A stretch of DNA of 64,000 bases, taken from positions 248,001 to 312,000 of the forward strand of contig NZ_FNVQ01000002.1 of assembly GCF_900108065.1 (NCBI RefSeq), given 5' to 3'. Positions 35,296 to 44,528 of the stretch are shown here, piece after piece. The translations under genes and the position numbers were made by a program. Position 1 is the first letter of the stretch; each line of letters begins with the position of its first letter. The notes beneath the pieces were generated by a model. It was not told the DNA's origin, made no database searches, and saw nothing but the letters and a program-made list of their open reading frames with translations. The DNA is from Marinobacterium lutimaris. Its GTDB lineage: Bacteria; Pseudomonadota; Gammaproteobacteria; Pseudomonadales; Balneatricaceae.

Positions 35296-36831
35296 TTAGC
35301 TGACAATACCGATATGCCAGGGGATAAACTCGTGATCGCCTAGACCAAGCTTCTCGCTGCAGCTGCGCTCGCCCGAGGCGACACGCAGAATGTGGTCAAA
35401 AATTTCCTGCCCCATCTCTTCGATCGACAGTTTTCCGTCAATGACCTGACCACAGTTGATATCCATATCTTCGCTGAGCTGCTCGAACACCGGGGTGTTG
35501 GAGGTCAGTTTGATAGTAGGAGCGGGTTTAGACCCAAACATGGACCCACGCCCTGTAGTGAAGCAGATAATATTGGCGCCGCTGGCAATCTGTCCCGTAA
35601 CGGCAACAGGATCATACCCCGGTGAGTCCATGAACACGAACCCGGCCTTGTCGATCGGCTCGGCGTATTCATACACCTCCTGCAGCGGCGTGGTACCACC
35701 CTTCATGGCGGAGCCCAGCGACTTCTCGAAGATATTCGCAAGTCCTCCAGCCTGGTTACCCGGCCCTACAACACCATTAAACTGGCCGGCATGACCGCGG
35801 GTGTACTCTTCCCACCAGGCCAGGCGATCCAGCAGTTTCTGACCCACTTCCGGCGTTACCGCACGGCGGGTCAGCATGAATTCGACACCGTGAATCTCAG
35901 GAGTTTCAGACAGAATCGCCGTGCCACCGTGACGCACCAGAATATCCATGGCGGCGCCAAGACCCGGGTTGGCAGAGATACCGGAGAGACCATCGGAACC
36001 GCCGCACTCAAGGCCGATCTTCAGGTGGCTAGCACTCACCGGCTCTCGCTTCACCTGGTTGACGATCGGCAGCATCTCCTTGATCGCTTCGATACCCGCT
36101 TCGATAGAGGCGCGGGTACCGCGGGTTTCCTGCATCACCAGAGAGCGCACCAGGTTACCGGCTTCCAGCCCCTGGGACTCCATCAGGCCCGCCACCTGGT
36201 TGCGCTCGCAACCCAGGCCCACGATCAGCACACCACCCATATTGGGATGGCGGGCGTAACCGGCCAGGGTACGACGCAGCACGTCGAAGTGGTAGCTCGG
36301 GGAGGACATGCCGCAGCCACTGGTCTGGGCGAAGGCGACCACGCCATCCACGTTCGGATAGTCGGCAAGCTTTTCAGGGGTAAAGTAGGCAGCGATCTGG
36401 TTGATCACCGTGGCCGAACAGTTCACCGACGACATAATGCCGACGAAGTTACGCGTGGCGACCCGGCCATCGGGGCGCACAAAACCCTGGAAAGTGGCAC
36501 GTTCCGATTCCGGCAGGTAATCCACCGGTTTTACATCGGCGCAGAACTCGGGATCGCGGTAGTAGTCCACCAGTTCCATGTTATGGGTGTGAACATGCTC
36601 ACCGGCTTCGATATCGCGGGTAGCCGCGCCGATCACCGTGTTGTACTTGCAGATCTGTTCGCCCTGCTTGATCAGACGGGCCGCGATTTTGTGCCCTGAA
36701 GGGACCTGAGCGCGCACCTTGACGCCGAACTCCGGCACCTCATCGCCAAGCGACACAGCGCGACGTACTACCAGTACGTTGTCTGCAGGGTGGAGTCTCA
36801 TCAACGGAGACACGCTGGACTGTTCTGCCAT
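35296..36831 (-). CDS. UxaA/GarD-family sugar-acid dehydratase
   Basis: A 511-residue dehydratase of the altronate/galactarate dehydratase family. An N-terminal SAF domain (about 10-95, VPSGHKIAARLI and HTHNM) is joined to the large catalytic domain. The latter has GFVRPDGRVATRNFVGIMSSVNCSATV (about 115-140), QTSGCGM, LGCERNQV and GLECGGSDGLSGI. The family removes water from hexonates or hexarates using iron. The combination with an HpcH/HpaI aldolase and TTT transporter favours galactarate/glucarate-type diacids over altronate, but that is inference. First gene of the operon, with AGAGGAAG before its ATG. Confidence 0.88.
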   Translation of the reverse strand: MAEQSSVSPLMRLHPADNVLVVRRAVSLGDEVPEFGVKVRAQVPSGHKIAARLIKQGEQICKYNTVIGAATRDIEAGEHVHTHNMELVDYYRDPEFCADVKPVDYLPESERATFQGFVRPDGRVATRNFVGIMSSVNCSATVINQIAAYFTPEKLADYPNVDGVVAFAQTSGCGMSSPSYHFDVLRRTLAGYARHPNMGGVLIVGLGCERNQVAGLMESQGLEAGNLVRSLVMQETRGTRASIEAGIEAIKEMLPIVNQVKREPVSASHLKIGLECGGSDGLSGISANPGLGAAMDILVRHGGTAILSETPEIHGVEFMLTRRAVTPEVGQKLLDRLAWWEEYTRGHAGQFNGVVGPGNQAGGLANIFEKSLGSAMKGGTTPLQEVYEYAEPIDKAGFVFMDSPGYDPVAVTGQIASGANIICFTTGRGSMFGSKPAPTIKLTSNTPVFEQLSEDMDINCGQVIDGKLSIEEMGQEIFDHILRVASGERSCSEKLGLGDHEFIPWHIGIVS

Positions 36832-36936
36832 GAAACTTCCTCTGGCCTTAATTCCGGATACTCACTTGCGGAGTGTGGTTAAGGCGGAGTATGCGCGGCA
36901 GAATCATTACTTTAAAATGAAAGTATCGACTGTATT

Positions 36937-36973
36937 CATAACCATTTAGTTATGTATAGAGTTAGAATAACTC
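36937..36973. promoter_or_regulatory. Candidate LysR operator region with two dyads
   Basis: CATAACCATTTAGTTATG (36937-36954) and GAGTTAGAATAACTC (36959-36973, a perfect 6-3-6 dyad) stand next to each other in the divergent spacer between the dehydratase gene and the LysR gene. Both share GTTA/TAAC half-sites, as expected for a LysR tetramer. Confidence 0.55.
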
Positions 36974-37024
36974 ACCGATACGAAAAACAGAGCTCATCTA
37001 TTGGCATAAAAACAGGGGGTTAGC

Positions 37025-37975
37025 GTGAATGATCTGGACCGGGTTCTGAGGTCGAACCTGAAGCTGAGACACCTGCAACTGCTGGTTGCTCTGGATGAGT
37101 TTCGCCATATCGGCCGTGTTGCCGAGCGCCTGTCGCTGACCCAGCCGGCAGTTTCGAAGATGCTCGCCGAGATCGAAAAGATGTTTGGACTGGAGCTGTT
37201 TATCCGCTCCACCAAGGGCACCGAACCCACCGCCTATGGCGAGGCGATCATTCGCTTTGCCCGCGCCGTACAGGCGGATTACGACAAAACCTGTGACGAG
37301 CTCGGCGCCGTGGCCAGCGGCGCCGCCGGCCGCGTCAATATTGGCGCCATGGTGGTGGTGATGCCGATGTTGCTCTCCCATGCCATAGAGACGTTGAAGC
37401 GTCACTCGCCCCACTCCACCGCTCTGATTGAAGAGGGCGACCTGAAGCGACTGCTGCCAAAACTGCGTACCGGAGAGCTGGACCTGATCGTCGGCCGCCT
37501 GGAGCCAGGCTACGCAGCGCCGGACCTGGCCACCGAACCACTTTACGACGAAGAGATGTGCCTGGTCTGCTCACCGGAACATCCGGCCGCGCAGCTGGAG
37601 TCGCCGGACTGGAAAGACCTGGTGGATGATCGCTGGGTGGTGCCGCCGCCCTGGGCATCGTCACGGGTGAAGCTGAACCAGATGTTCTACAAGCACGGCA
37701 TCAATCCGCCCAGCGATCTGATCGAAACCGCCTCCTTTCTGGCGATCTTCAACGCCATCCAGCAGCGTCCGGCGATTGGCTATGTGGCGGGCAGCGTAGC
37801 GCGCCACTTCTGTGACCAGGGCCTGCTCTATCGTCTGCCGATCGAACTGCCGCTGGAGATGCCGCCGGTGGGGATTATCACGATTCAGGGACGACGGGAG
37901 TCGCTGACACTGTCGCAGATGCTGGCTGCGCTGCGCTCGGGAGCGAAAGAGCTCTATCCCGACAGCCATCACTGA
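37025..37975 (+). CDS. LysR-family transcriptional regulator
   Basis: A 316-residue LysR regulator. The HTH spans about residues 9-68 (LKLRHLQLLVALDEFRHIGRVAERLSLTQPAVSKMLAEIEKMFG), followed by a substrate-binding domain. The sequence resembles the GbpR/GalR-like sugar-acid group of LysR proteins. The start is GTG at 37025 with AGGGGG upstream. It is divergent from the sugar-acid operon and probably controls it in response to the substrate or an intermediate. Confidence 0.92.
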   Translation: MNDLDRVLRSNLKLRHLQLLVALDEFRHIGRVAERLSLTQPAVSKMLAEIEKMFGLELFIRSTKGTEPTAYGEAIIRFARAVQADYDKTCDELGAVASGAAGRVNIGAMVVVMPMLLSHAIETLKRHSPHSTALIEEGDLKRLLPKLRTGELDLIVGRLEPGYAAPDLATEPLYDEEMCLVCSPEHPAAQLESPDWKDLVDDRWVVPPPWASSRVKLNQMFYKHGINPPSDLIETASFLAIFNAIQQRPAIGYVAGSVARHFCDQGLLYRLPIELPLEMPPVGIITIQGRRESLTLSQMLAALRSGAKELYPDSHH

Positions 37976-38006
37976 GCCATTGGGCGCTGCAGCTCCAGAC
38001 ACTGGA

Positions 38007-38417
38007 CTAGCGTTCGCCGAGCTTGAACTTAAACTCATCCCACTGTACGCCGACGGCGTGCAGGACTTCGCCGATATAAGCGGCACTGGGGCGATGCTCG
38101 GCGGGAAAGTTGGATAGTGCGCAGGAGGTGCGGTGTTTCTGCACCGCGTATTCGATCAGCTCCTCGGCCGACCCCTCCAGCGGCTGCAACACCGAGTGTG
38201 TTCTGGCTGCGGAATCGACCTTGCCATGCTCTGCTTCCAGCTGAGCAAGCTTTTCCAGCGCAGCGTTATAACCCCGCCGCAGCACATCGACGAGGTTACG
38301 TTTCAGCAGGCCATCAGAGTTCTGTCGCGACAGATCCCGGTTTACCTGGCGGTCATATTCGCGTTTCATCAGCTTGCGCCAGCCGACCAGCTCATCGTGC
38401 AGTAAACTCAGAGGCAT
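38007..38417 (-). CDS. Conserved small protein, function unknown
   Basis: A 136-residue predicted cytosolic, helical and highly charged protein. I do not recognise a family. The start is placed at ATG 38417 (MPLSLLHDELVGWRKLMKREYD) because AGGAGAG precedes it. The frame extends upstream to 38615, but that stretch lies inside the amine oxidase gene. It overlaps the 3' end of that gene by 26 bp, so the two are probably co-transcribed and coupled. No signal peptide or metal motif is seen. Confidence 0.7.
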   Translation of the reverse strand: MPLSLLHDELVGWRKLMKREYDRQVNRDLSRQNSDGLLKRNLVDVLRRGYNAALEKLAQLEAEHGKVDSAARTHSVLQPLEGSAEELIEYAVQKHRTSCALSNFPAEHRPSAAYIGEVLHAVGVQWDEFKFKLGER

Positions 38418-39540
38418 GCTGCAGCTCTCCTGTCTCAGGCCCCAGAGATGAGGTCTGCTCGCTAAGATTAAGCGCTTGGGCAACTCGTTCTGCCGCCTCC
38501 AGCGCTCCTTCCAGATAGCCACCAAAGTGCGTAGCGGTCTCGCTACCGCAAAAGAGAAGCTTGTCGTTCCAGTGATCCAGTTCAAACCAGGGATGTCCAT
38601 AGTCCGGGTGCGCACTCAACGGCTGGGCATCCGCTGTCGCCGCCGTCAGTGCCTCGTCGGCCCAATCCTGAATCTCGACCGACTCGGGCGTTGCCGCTTC
38701 AGGCCCAAAGGCGCGTACCAGCTGATCGAGCAGCAACGCTTCCAGATCGTCTCGCCAGCGCCGGCGCAGTTCAGCGGGTAGTGCGAAAAATCCCGACAGG
38801 GCCGCATCACCGCCCTGCTCGGCCCCGGCATCAAACACCTCTGCCAGCATCGCACTCGGGTAGCCGGACAGCATCGCTCCGGAAAGGCGCTGCTGCCGCC
38901 AGAATGGGTATTTATAGCGGATCAGTGCTTTCGCCTGCCCGGCCATCCAGGTGGGCGTCTCCCGCATCAACCGCTGCAATGAAGGCGCCAGCGCCGGCTT
39001 GAAAGCGACCCTCTCGGCCAGCAGACGCGGTGGCATACAAAGCACCACCTGATGAGCAAACAGTTGTCGCTGCGTCCCCTGATGCTCCAGGTTTAACAGG
39101 ATGTACTCTCCGGCATCGGTCAGCGCATCCAGCCGGTGAGCACTGTGCAGGCGCTCCGCTGGCAGATGTTGAACCAGCTTGTCGATCACCGCGGCGGTGC
39201 CGCCCTCGACACGCCGGGCATCGGCATAGGTGGCCGGATCGCTATAGCGCTGCGCCGCCCTATCGCGGTCGATCTGGTAAAGGGAATCGCCCGAGACCCA
39301 TTGTGGATAGGTATTCAGCCCCAGAGACCTGAGCAGACCCGCGATTCGTGGTTGGGAGTCGGGCCAGACCCACCCGGGGCCCAGGTCATAGTTAAACTCC
39401 CCCTTTACGGGCCGGCTTAGAATACGACCGCCAAATCGGCTTCGAGCCTCAAACAGCTCAAAAGAGCGCCCACTACTCCAAAGCTTCTGCGCCAGATAGA
39501 GCCCGGAGAGCCCGCCACCGATAATCGCCACATCGAGCAT
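38392..39540 (-). CDS. Flavin-containing amine oxidase family protein
   Basis: A 382-residue FAD enzyme. The N-terminus MLDVAIIGGGLSGLYLAQKLWSSGRSFELFEARSRFGGRIL carries the GxGxxG nucleotide-binding motif and the GGR motif of the monoamine-oxidase superfamily. C-terminal FCGSETATHFGGYLEGALEAAERVA is the typical FAD-contact end. The start at 39540 removes a weak 11-codon extension. Substrate unknown; polyamine or monoamine oxidation are both possible. It is coupled to the small gene downstream. Confidence 0.87.
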   Translation of the reverse strand: MLDVAIIGGGLSGLYLAQKLWSSGRSFELFEARSRFGGRILSRPVKGEFNYDLGPGWVWPDSQPRIAGLLRSLGLNTYPQWVSGDSLYQIDRDRAAQRYSDPATYADARRVEGGTAAVIDKLVQHLPAERLHSAHRLDALTDAGEYILLNLEHQGTQRQLFAHQVVLCMPPRLLAERVAFKPALAPSLQRLMRETPTWMAGQAKALIRYKYPFWRQQRLSGAMLSGYPSAMLAEVFDAGAEQGGDAALSGFFALPAELRRRWRDDLEALLLDQLVRAFGPEAATPESVEIQDWADEALTAATADAQPLSAHPDYGHPWFELDHWNDKLLFCGSETATHFGGYLEGALEAAERVAQALNLSEQTSSLGPETGELQHASEFTAR

Positions 39541-39560
39541 TAGCCTTACTCCCTCACCCC

Positions 39561-39585
39561 GACCATCGACCATCGACCATCGACC
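39561..39585. repeat. Short 7-bp tandem repeat
   Basis: GACCATC repeated three times plus GACC, just upstream of the amine oxidase gene. A simple repeat in the 321-bp gene-free spacer 39541-39861; the rest of the spacer shows no gene. Confidence 0.6.
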
Positions 39586-39800
39586 GGAACATCGATCACA
39601 ACAAGTCGACCGGATTCACCGACCCATTCACTTTTTGGTCCAGAAACTAAAGTAGAAAGTCATTTCAAACAGTTAGGCAGAAATGCCCCTCGCAGCTTAG
39701 GCGATGCACCGGGGATTCTGTGATGAAGCTGACAAGCAGGTGAAGCGCCTTGAGCACTGGAGGGAAAAGAGATCGCAGAAGTCGACAGAGGTATAACAAC

Positions 39801-39827
39801 TCAGGCCTGGCAGCTAACCAGGCCTGA
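39801..39827 (-). terminator. Hairpin after the lipoprotein gene
   Basis: A perfect 10-bp stem TCAGGCCTGG/CCAGGCCTGA with a seven-base loop, about 35 bp beyond the lipoprotein stop codon on the minus strand. The U-tract is weak, so it may be a terminator or an mRNA end-stabilising structure. Confidence 0.55.
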
Positions 39828-39861
39828 GCAAAAGTTTCGTTTAGCTGGAAAGTCGATAGCT

Positions 39862-40305
39862 TCAGATATCACTATCGGCCCGTTTGCATTCAAGTACGCC
39901 CGCTCTGCCCTCTTCTTCAGAGACCTCATGGAGCTGTGAGCGGGCGGTCCACATTCCCATCTTGACCTCCTGCCAGATGAAATAGTTTTTCCCTGCCTCC
40001 GTGCTCAACCTCAGCCGCGCTTCATTCTCGGTATGGGAGATCACCTCATGAGCGCCGGGCTCCACTTCCCAGAGGAAATAGGTTTCTGGCCCTGTCCGCC
40101 CCGCCATCTTGCCGTCGAGGCTGACCGGCATCGCTATGGCGCCACCAAACATCTCGTTCCGGTAAAGATAGATATTGGATTTATCACTGGCCACTGCGAA
40201 CTCTTTTGCCTGTCGGTCCGCATCGAGCGAGGTCATGGAGACCGAGGCGCAGCCGCTCAGCAGCAGAAACAGGCAGGTCAGTGTCGAAGCTATTATTTTT
40301 TTCAT
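39862..40305 (-). CDS. DUF2846-type lipoprotein
   Basis: A 147-residue predicted lipoprotein. The signal peptide MKKIIASTLTCLFLLLSGC ends in a lipobox with the lipidated Cys at about residue 19. The remaining domain has YLYRNEMFGGAIAMPVSLDGKMAG and TYFLWEVEPGAHEV, resembling the DUF2846 fold found in many Gram-negative envelope lipoproteins of unknown role. It stands alone. Confidence 0.82.
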   Translation of the reverse strand: MKKIIASTLTCLFLLLSGCASVSMTSLDADRQAKEFAVASDKSNIYLYRNEMFGGAIAMPVSLDGKMAGRTGPETYFLWEVEPGAHEVISHTENEARLRLSTEAGKNYFIWQEVKMGMWTARSQLHEVSEEEGRAGVLECKRADSDI

Positions 40306-40452
40306 TGCCGGATACCCAGAAGCCTAATTAAGAGACATCTGAATTAAAGCTTAAACCGGGAGTTTGGTCGCACAAATCAAACGTTTCTTTGATCTGCACC
40401 AGCCTATCCGATAGACGGAAGGCTGGGACGAGCTTAGGAAAGAGAAGCGGTC

Positions 40453-40971
40453 TTAATCCGGCACTCTAAGCGTCAGGGTGCCGTCGCGCTGGGTCAGCTC
40501 CAGGTGCTGCATAAAGCTCATGCCGAGCAGCACCAGGTGGTCGTGCATACCAGGGTTGATGGTGGCGCTGACGTTGCTCATCCGGATACCGCCGAGAGTC
40601 ACGCTATCCAGCTCAGTGCGATAAACGGTAACGATACCGTTGGCGGTCATCGACTGGATCGGTGCGCCGCGCTTAAGGCCAAGATCTTCCGCCAACGACT
40701 CCGGCACACTGACCATCGTGGCGCCTGTATCAAGCAGGAAATTGACCCGCTCACCATTGATACGCCCCGGCGCCTGGTAATGACCGGCGCGGTTGCGCTG
40801 CAGCACCACCTCGGAGTCGCTGCCATTGATATAGGCGAGATCCGCGTTGGGGTTTTCACGCGAGTCGATGTAGTTATTGAAGAACAGCGTCAGCATCGCC
40901 AGGATGGCGACCCAGGTCAGATGTGTCATCAGCCGGCCCATACGGCGGCGGTTTCGATCAGGATCGTACAT
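40453..40971 (-). CDS. Membrane-anchored retropepsin-like aspartic protease
   Basis: A 172-residue protein with one N-terminal membrane helix (about 18-36) and a periplasmic single-domain aspartic protease fold. The catalytic motif FLLDTGATMVSVPESLAEDLGL (Asp about 83) and the following LGMSFM are family hallmarks (clan AA, retropepsin-like). The start at ATG 40971 (MYDPDRNRRRMGR) is preferred over a 31-codon extension because GAGAGG precedes it. The physiological substrate of these bacterial proteins is generally unknown. Confidence 0.88.
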   Translation of the reverse strand: MYDPDRNRRRMGRLMTHLTWVAILAMLTLFFNNYIDSRENPNADLAYINGSDSEVVLQRNRAGHYQAPGRINGERVNFLLDTGATMVSVPESLAEDLGLKRGAPIQSMTANGIVTVYRTELDSVTLGGIRMSNVSATINPGMHDHLVLLGMSFMQHLELTQRDGTLTLRVPD

Positions 40972-41075
40972 CAGCCTCTCGCTTTCATTCTTCGGGCAGT
41001 TTTGGCCGCTTTCTATCCTTGTACACAGTGACTGCAGCTTCGGAGCGCAAGCCAGGCTCAGCAAACGTCACGCTC

Positions 41076-43439
41076 TCAGAACAGCCCTATCTGCGGCGCT
41101 ACCAGAGATTCAAAATGTTCACCGATAAACGGCAGTATCGAATCAGCCACCGGCAGCAACTGCTTGTCGATATAGTGCTGGTAGTCGATCGGCGAGCGCA
41201 ACAGCTCCACCGGCTCAGGCCCATTCACGGTGATCAGGTAACGCACACTGTCGCCGATGCCATAAGCGGGCGGCAAGCCGCGACTGCGGCGCTCGGCCTC
41301 CAGCAACCGGGCCGCCTTCACATGGGGCGGCTGGTTATGGGTGTAGGCATCCAGCGGCTGTCGCAGACGACGGTGGTAGATCAGCTCATCATCGCTATTG
41401 CCCGCTTTAAGCCGGTTGATCGTCTCCTCCAGCATCTCCCGGTAAGGGCGATCATGGAAGATCCGCTCATAAAGCTCACGCTGAAAATCCCGCGCCAGCG
41501 CAGTCCAGTCAGTGCGTACCGATTCGAGGCCGCGGAACACCAGCTCACTCGGCCCTTTCGCCTTACGTTTTAGACCGGCGTAACGCTTCTTGGTGCCCTT
41601 CTCGCTGTGCCGCATGGTCGGCATCAGGAAACGCTCGTAGTGCGCCTCGAACTGCAGCTCCAGGGCGCTCTCCAGGTCAAACTCCCGCTGCAGCCGCTGT
41701 TGCCACCAGCTATTGAGCTCCGCCGCCAGTTGCTGACCATATTCGGCAGTATTCTCATCGGGCCAGTCATCGCCTAGCCAGACAAAGACCGAGTCGGTAT
41801 CGCCGTAGATCACCCGATGACCGTGATGCTCCTCGATCCGCTCCGCGGTCTGGTTAAGAATCTGGTGGCCGCGCAGGGTAATCGAACCGGACAGACGCTG
41901 ATCGAAGAAACGGCAGATCTTGGAACCGAGCACCCCGTAGCAGGCGTTCATCTGGATCTTAATCGCCTGGGAAAGTGGCGCATTACCCTCGGCCTTGGCG
42001 CGGTCACGGGCCTGCCAGAGCTGTTCGATGATGCCGGGCAGCAGCGTGCGTGAACGGGAGAAGATGGCGCCATGATAACCGGGCACCAGGTCGTCGGGAT
42101 CGGCGTCCTCAACCAGCCCCTGGGCCAGCCCCAACGGATCGATCTTGAAGGTGCGGATGATACTTGGATACAGACTTTTGAAGTCGAGCACCAGGATATG
42201 GCGGTAAAGCCCCGGCCGCGAGTCCATGACAAAACCACCGGGAATGGTCAGGTCCGAACGGCCAGAGGCATACTGAGGCGCCACATGCCCCTGCCGATGC
42301 AACGCCGGCAGGTAGAGGTTATCGAACGCTTGTTGAGAGCCACCCACCTTGTCCAGAGGCAGGCCGGTCAGGCGCGCCCGCTCGATCAGATATGCGATCA
42401 GGCCGGCGTGCTCAAAGATCTCGCTGACCAGCCGGCAGTCCTCCAGGTTGTACACCGCAAACGCCATCCGGTCTTCGGCATAAAGGCGCTGGATCTCGGC
42501 GCCGCGATCATCCACCTTGTCGATCGCCTTACCTCGCCCGAGCAGTTCATGGGCGACAAAATCGAGGCCGTAGCGCTCAAAGCGCCAGGTTGCGCCTTTC
42601 AGCGTATCGATGCCATCCAGCACCACCCGGCCAGGAATACGCGCAAACCAGCGCCCGTTCTGGGCTCGATCCACCAGAATCGGCTGAGGCTCCCTGCCTG
42701 TGCTGACTCGACCGATATTGAACGTCAGTCCACACGCCTTGGCGCGGACCTCTAGCACGCGCAGGTCAAAGCCGATGACGTTCCAGCCGATCAGGATATC
42801 CGGGTCGTATTCGTTGATAACCGCGATGGAGCGCTCCAGCAGATGCCGCTCGCCCTGACAGCTTTCGATCCAGGATTCAGCAGGGCCCTGGCCGTTAATA
42901 AGCACCCGTTCGAGCTCATCCCCTGAGCTAGCCCCTTGTAACGCCACCGACAGCACCCGGTCGGCGCGCATGGTGGTTTCGATGTCGATGGAAAGTACAC
43001 GAAAGCCGGGAGCGTAATCGGCCGGTTTAAGCGCTATGCCGTCGCGGCGTTCAATTACCTGGGCGCCCGCCTGGACAAAGCGCTCCATCAGGTAACGGTC
43101 CACCGGGCGGATATCCTCTTCCATCAGCCCGATACCCGCCTGCTGCAGACGCTCGATCGCCTGCCGCCAAAGCGCCAGGCTGCGGCAATAGAGCGCACAG
43201 ATAGGTTGCTGGGAGAGATCCTTCAGCGGCAGTTCGCGCAGGCGCCAGCCATTCGTACCGGACAGCAGCTCACTGACCCGTTGCTGATCGCTGGCGAGAA
43301 TAAAGAACACCGCCTCCTCGCCCTGAATATCCACGCGACGGGCTCCCGCCGCGGTGGATAACCAGTAGCTCAGTTCAATGCGATCTTTGACGTCACGCTG
43401 CTGTCGGGTCAGAACAAACCCGGTATTCGATGTGTTCAA
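41076..43439 (-). CDS. polB: DNA polymerase II
   Basis: Family B DNA polymerase, 787 residues, close to the E. coli PolB length. The proofreading exonuclease motif SIDIETT (about 150) and polymerase motif A LDFKSLYPSII, motif B KIQMNACYGVLGS and motif C YGDTDSVF are intact, so it should be active. In E. coli the enzyme restarts forks after damage under SOS control. The start is TTG at 43439, six bases after the mvaD stop, with no clear ribosome site or LexA box. This suggests it is transcribed with mvaD. Confidence 0.95.
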   Translation of the reverse strand: MNTSNTGFVLTRQQRDVKDRIELSYWLSTAAGARRVDIQGEEAVFFILASDQQRVSELLSGTNGWRLRELPLKDLSQQPICALYCRSLALWRQAIERLQQAGIGLMEEDIRPVDRYLMERFVQAGAQVIERRDGIALKPADYAPGFRVLSIDIETTMRADRVLSVALQGASSGDELERVLINGQGPAESWIESCQGERHLLERSIAVINEYDPDILIGWNVIGFDLRVLEVRAKACGLTFNIGRVSTGREPQPILVDRAQNGRWFARIPGRVVLDGIDTLKGATWRFERYGLDFVAHELLGRGKAIDKVDDRGAEIQRLYAEDRMAFAVYNLEDCRLVSEIFEHAGLIAYLIERARLTGLPLDKVGGSQQAFDNLYLPALHRQGHVAPQYASGRSDLTIPGGFVMDSRPGLYRHILVLDFKSLYPSIIRTFKIDPLGLAQGLVEDADPDDLVPGYHGAIFSRSRTLLPGIIEQLWQARDRAKAEGNAPLSQAIKIQMNACYGVLGSKICRFFDQRLSGSITLRGHQILNQTAERIEEHHGHRVIYGDTDSVFVWLGDDWPDENTAEYGQQLAAELNSWWQQRLQREFDLESALELQFEAHYERFLMPTMRHSEKGTKKRYAGLKRKAKGPSELVFRGLESVRTDWTALARDFQRELYERIFHDRPYREMLEETINRLKAGNSDDELIYHRRLRQPLDAYTHNQPPHVKAARLLEAERRSRGLPPAYGIGDSVRYLITVNGPEPVELLRSPIDYQHYIDKQLLPVADSILPFIGEHFESLVAPQIGLF

Positions 43440-43445
43440 CGAAGA

Positions 43446-44441
43446 TTAGATGCCGAAAGGCTGGACGACTTCGAGCCCCGGGAACTGCGCTTCCACCGCA
43501 CCCCGAGAAGCATCCTCGAACAGCAGCTTCAGGTTGGGGCCCGCATCCATGGTGAAATACAACGCCAGACCCTCGGCCCGCAGCTTCCAGATCTTCTGCA
43601 TCGCGGCGACGCTGTCCGGCTGCCAGTAAAGCAGCGGCGGCCAGGAGGCGATCATGGTGGCGTGCATCGACAGTGCGTTCTGCTCGGCAACGCTGCCCAG
43701 CAGCGCGAAATCGCGCTCGGCAATCGCCTGCTGCAGCTTGCTCAGATCCGCGGCCGCCTGCATCGGCCAGCTCTGGTACAGATGCGCGGTCTCCTTGGTG
43801 CGCTGCATTCCGGCGCGGGAGTCGACGCTCTTTTCGTTCTCATCCACGTGGATCAGCCCCACGCAGAGCCCGGGCCAGCACTGCTCCAGCGGCAGCGCAT
43901 AGCTGTCCATGCCATCCTCACGCACGCCCATCTGCCATTCGACAAAACCGTCGAACAGGGAGCGGCAGGCGCTACCGCTGCCCATGCGCGCCATAACGGA
44001 AAGCTCGGTATCGCTGAGCTCCAGCTTGAAGGCGTCGTTCATCGCCTTGGTCAACGCCGCAAAACCGGATGCCGACGAGGCCAGCCCCGCCGCCGTGGGG
44101 ATATTGTTCTCTGTCGTAACCCGGAACGCCTGCTCCGGGTGATAGATACGAAACAGGTCGATAAACGCCGAGACCCGTTTGGCAAAACGGGAATCCGGCC
44201 GCTGCTGGGTACCGTTAAGCCAGACCGAATCGGTTTCGCCATCAATAGGCTCCACGCGGGTGCGACTGCCCAGGTGATCCAGGGACACCGACAGGGAACC
44301 GTTAACCGGCAGGTTCAGCTCGGTATCGCGTTTGCCCCAGTATTTGCACAGAGCGATGTTACTCGGCGCGAAATGCTCGGCACTGGCCCCGGGTGTGGCG
44401 CTCTTCGGCAACCAGCCGGTCATAAAGTCGGTCTTGTTCAT
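43446..44441 (-). CDS. mvaD: Diphosphomevalonate decarboxylase
   Basis: Last phosphate-consuming step of the mevalonate pathway, giving isopentenyl diphosphate. It has 331 residues. GHMP-fold motifs: APSNIALCKYWGKRD near the N-terminus, PVNGSLSVSLDHLGSRT, the phosphate loop NNIPTAAGLASSASGFAAL, and GSGSACRSLFDGFVEW. The ATG at 44441 (MNKTDFMTGW) follows AAGG. It is separated from the other mevalonate genes by the sortase/CreBC-like module and lies directly upstream of polB. Confidence 0.95.
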   Translation of the reverse strand: MNKTDFMTGWLPKSATPGASAEHFAPSNIALCKYWGKRDTELNLPVNGSLSVSLDHLGSRTRVEPIDGETDSVWLNGTQQRPDSRFAKRVSAFIDLFRIYHPEQAFRVTTENNIPTAAGLASSASGFAALTKAMNDAFKLELSDTELSVMARMGSGSACRSLFDGFVEWQMGVREDGMDSYALPLEQCWPGLCVGLIHVDENEKSVDSRAGMQRTKETAHLYQSWPMQAAADLSKLQQAIAERDFALLGSVAEQNALSMHATMIASWPPLLYWQPDSVAAMQKIWKLRAEGLALYFTMDAGPNLKLLFEDASRGAVEAQFPGLEVVQPFGI

Positions 44442-44528
44442 CGCTACCCTTAACTGCGTTTCAAACCTGTCTTTTAAAGCTTTGTGCTCTTTATAGGATA
44501 ACATCGGATCCGCCGCTCTACTGAATCC

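Noticed and set aside
39561-39585. GACCATC repeats considered as a regulatory iteron
   Set aside because: Only three and a half 7-bp units, too few and simple to support more than a simple-sequence repeat.
40399-40426. Hairpin beyond the retropepsin gene considered as a terminator
   Set aside because: The stem is interrupted and there is no U-tract on either strand.
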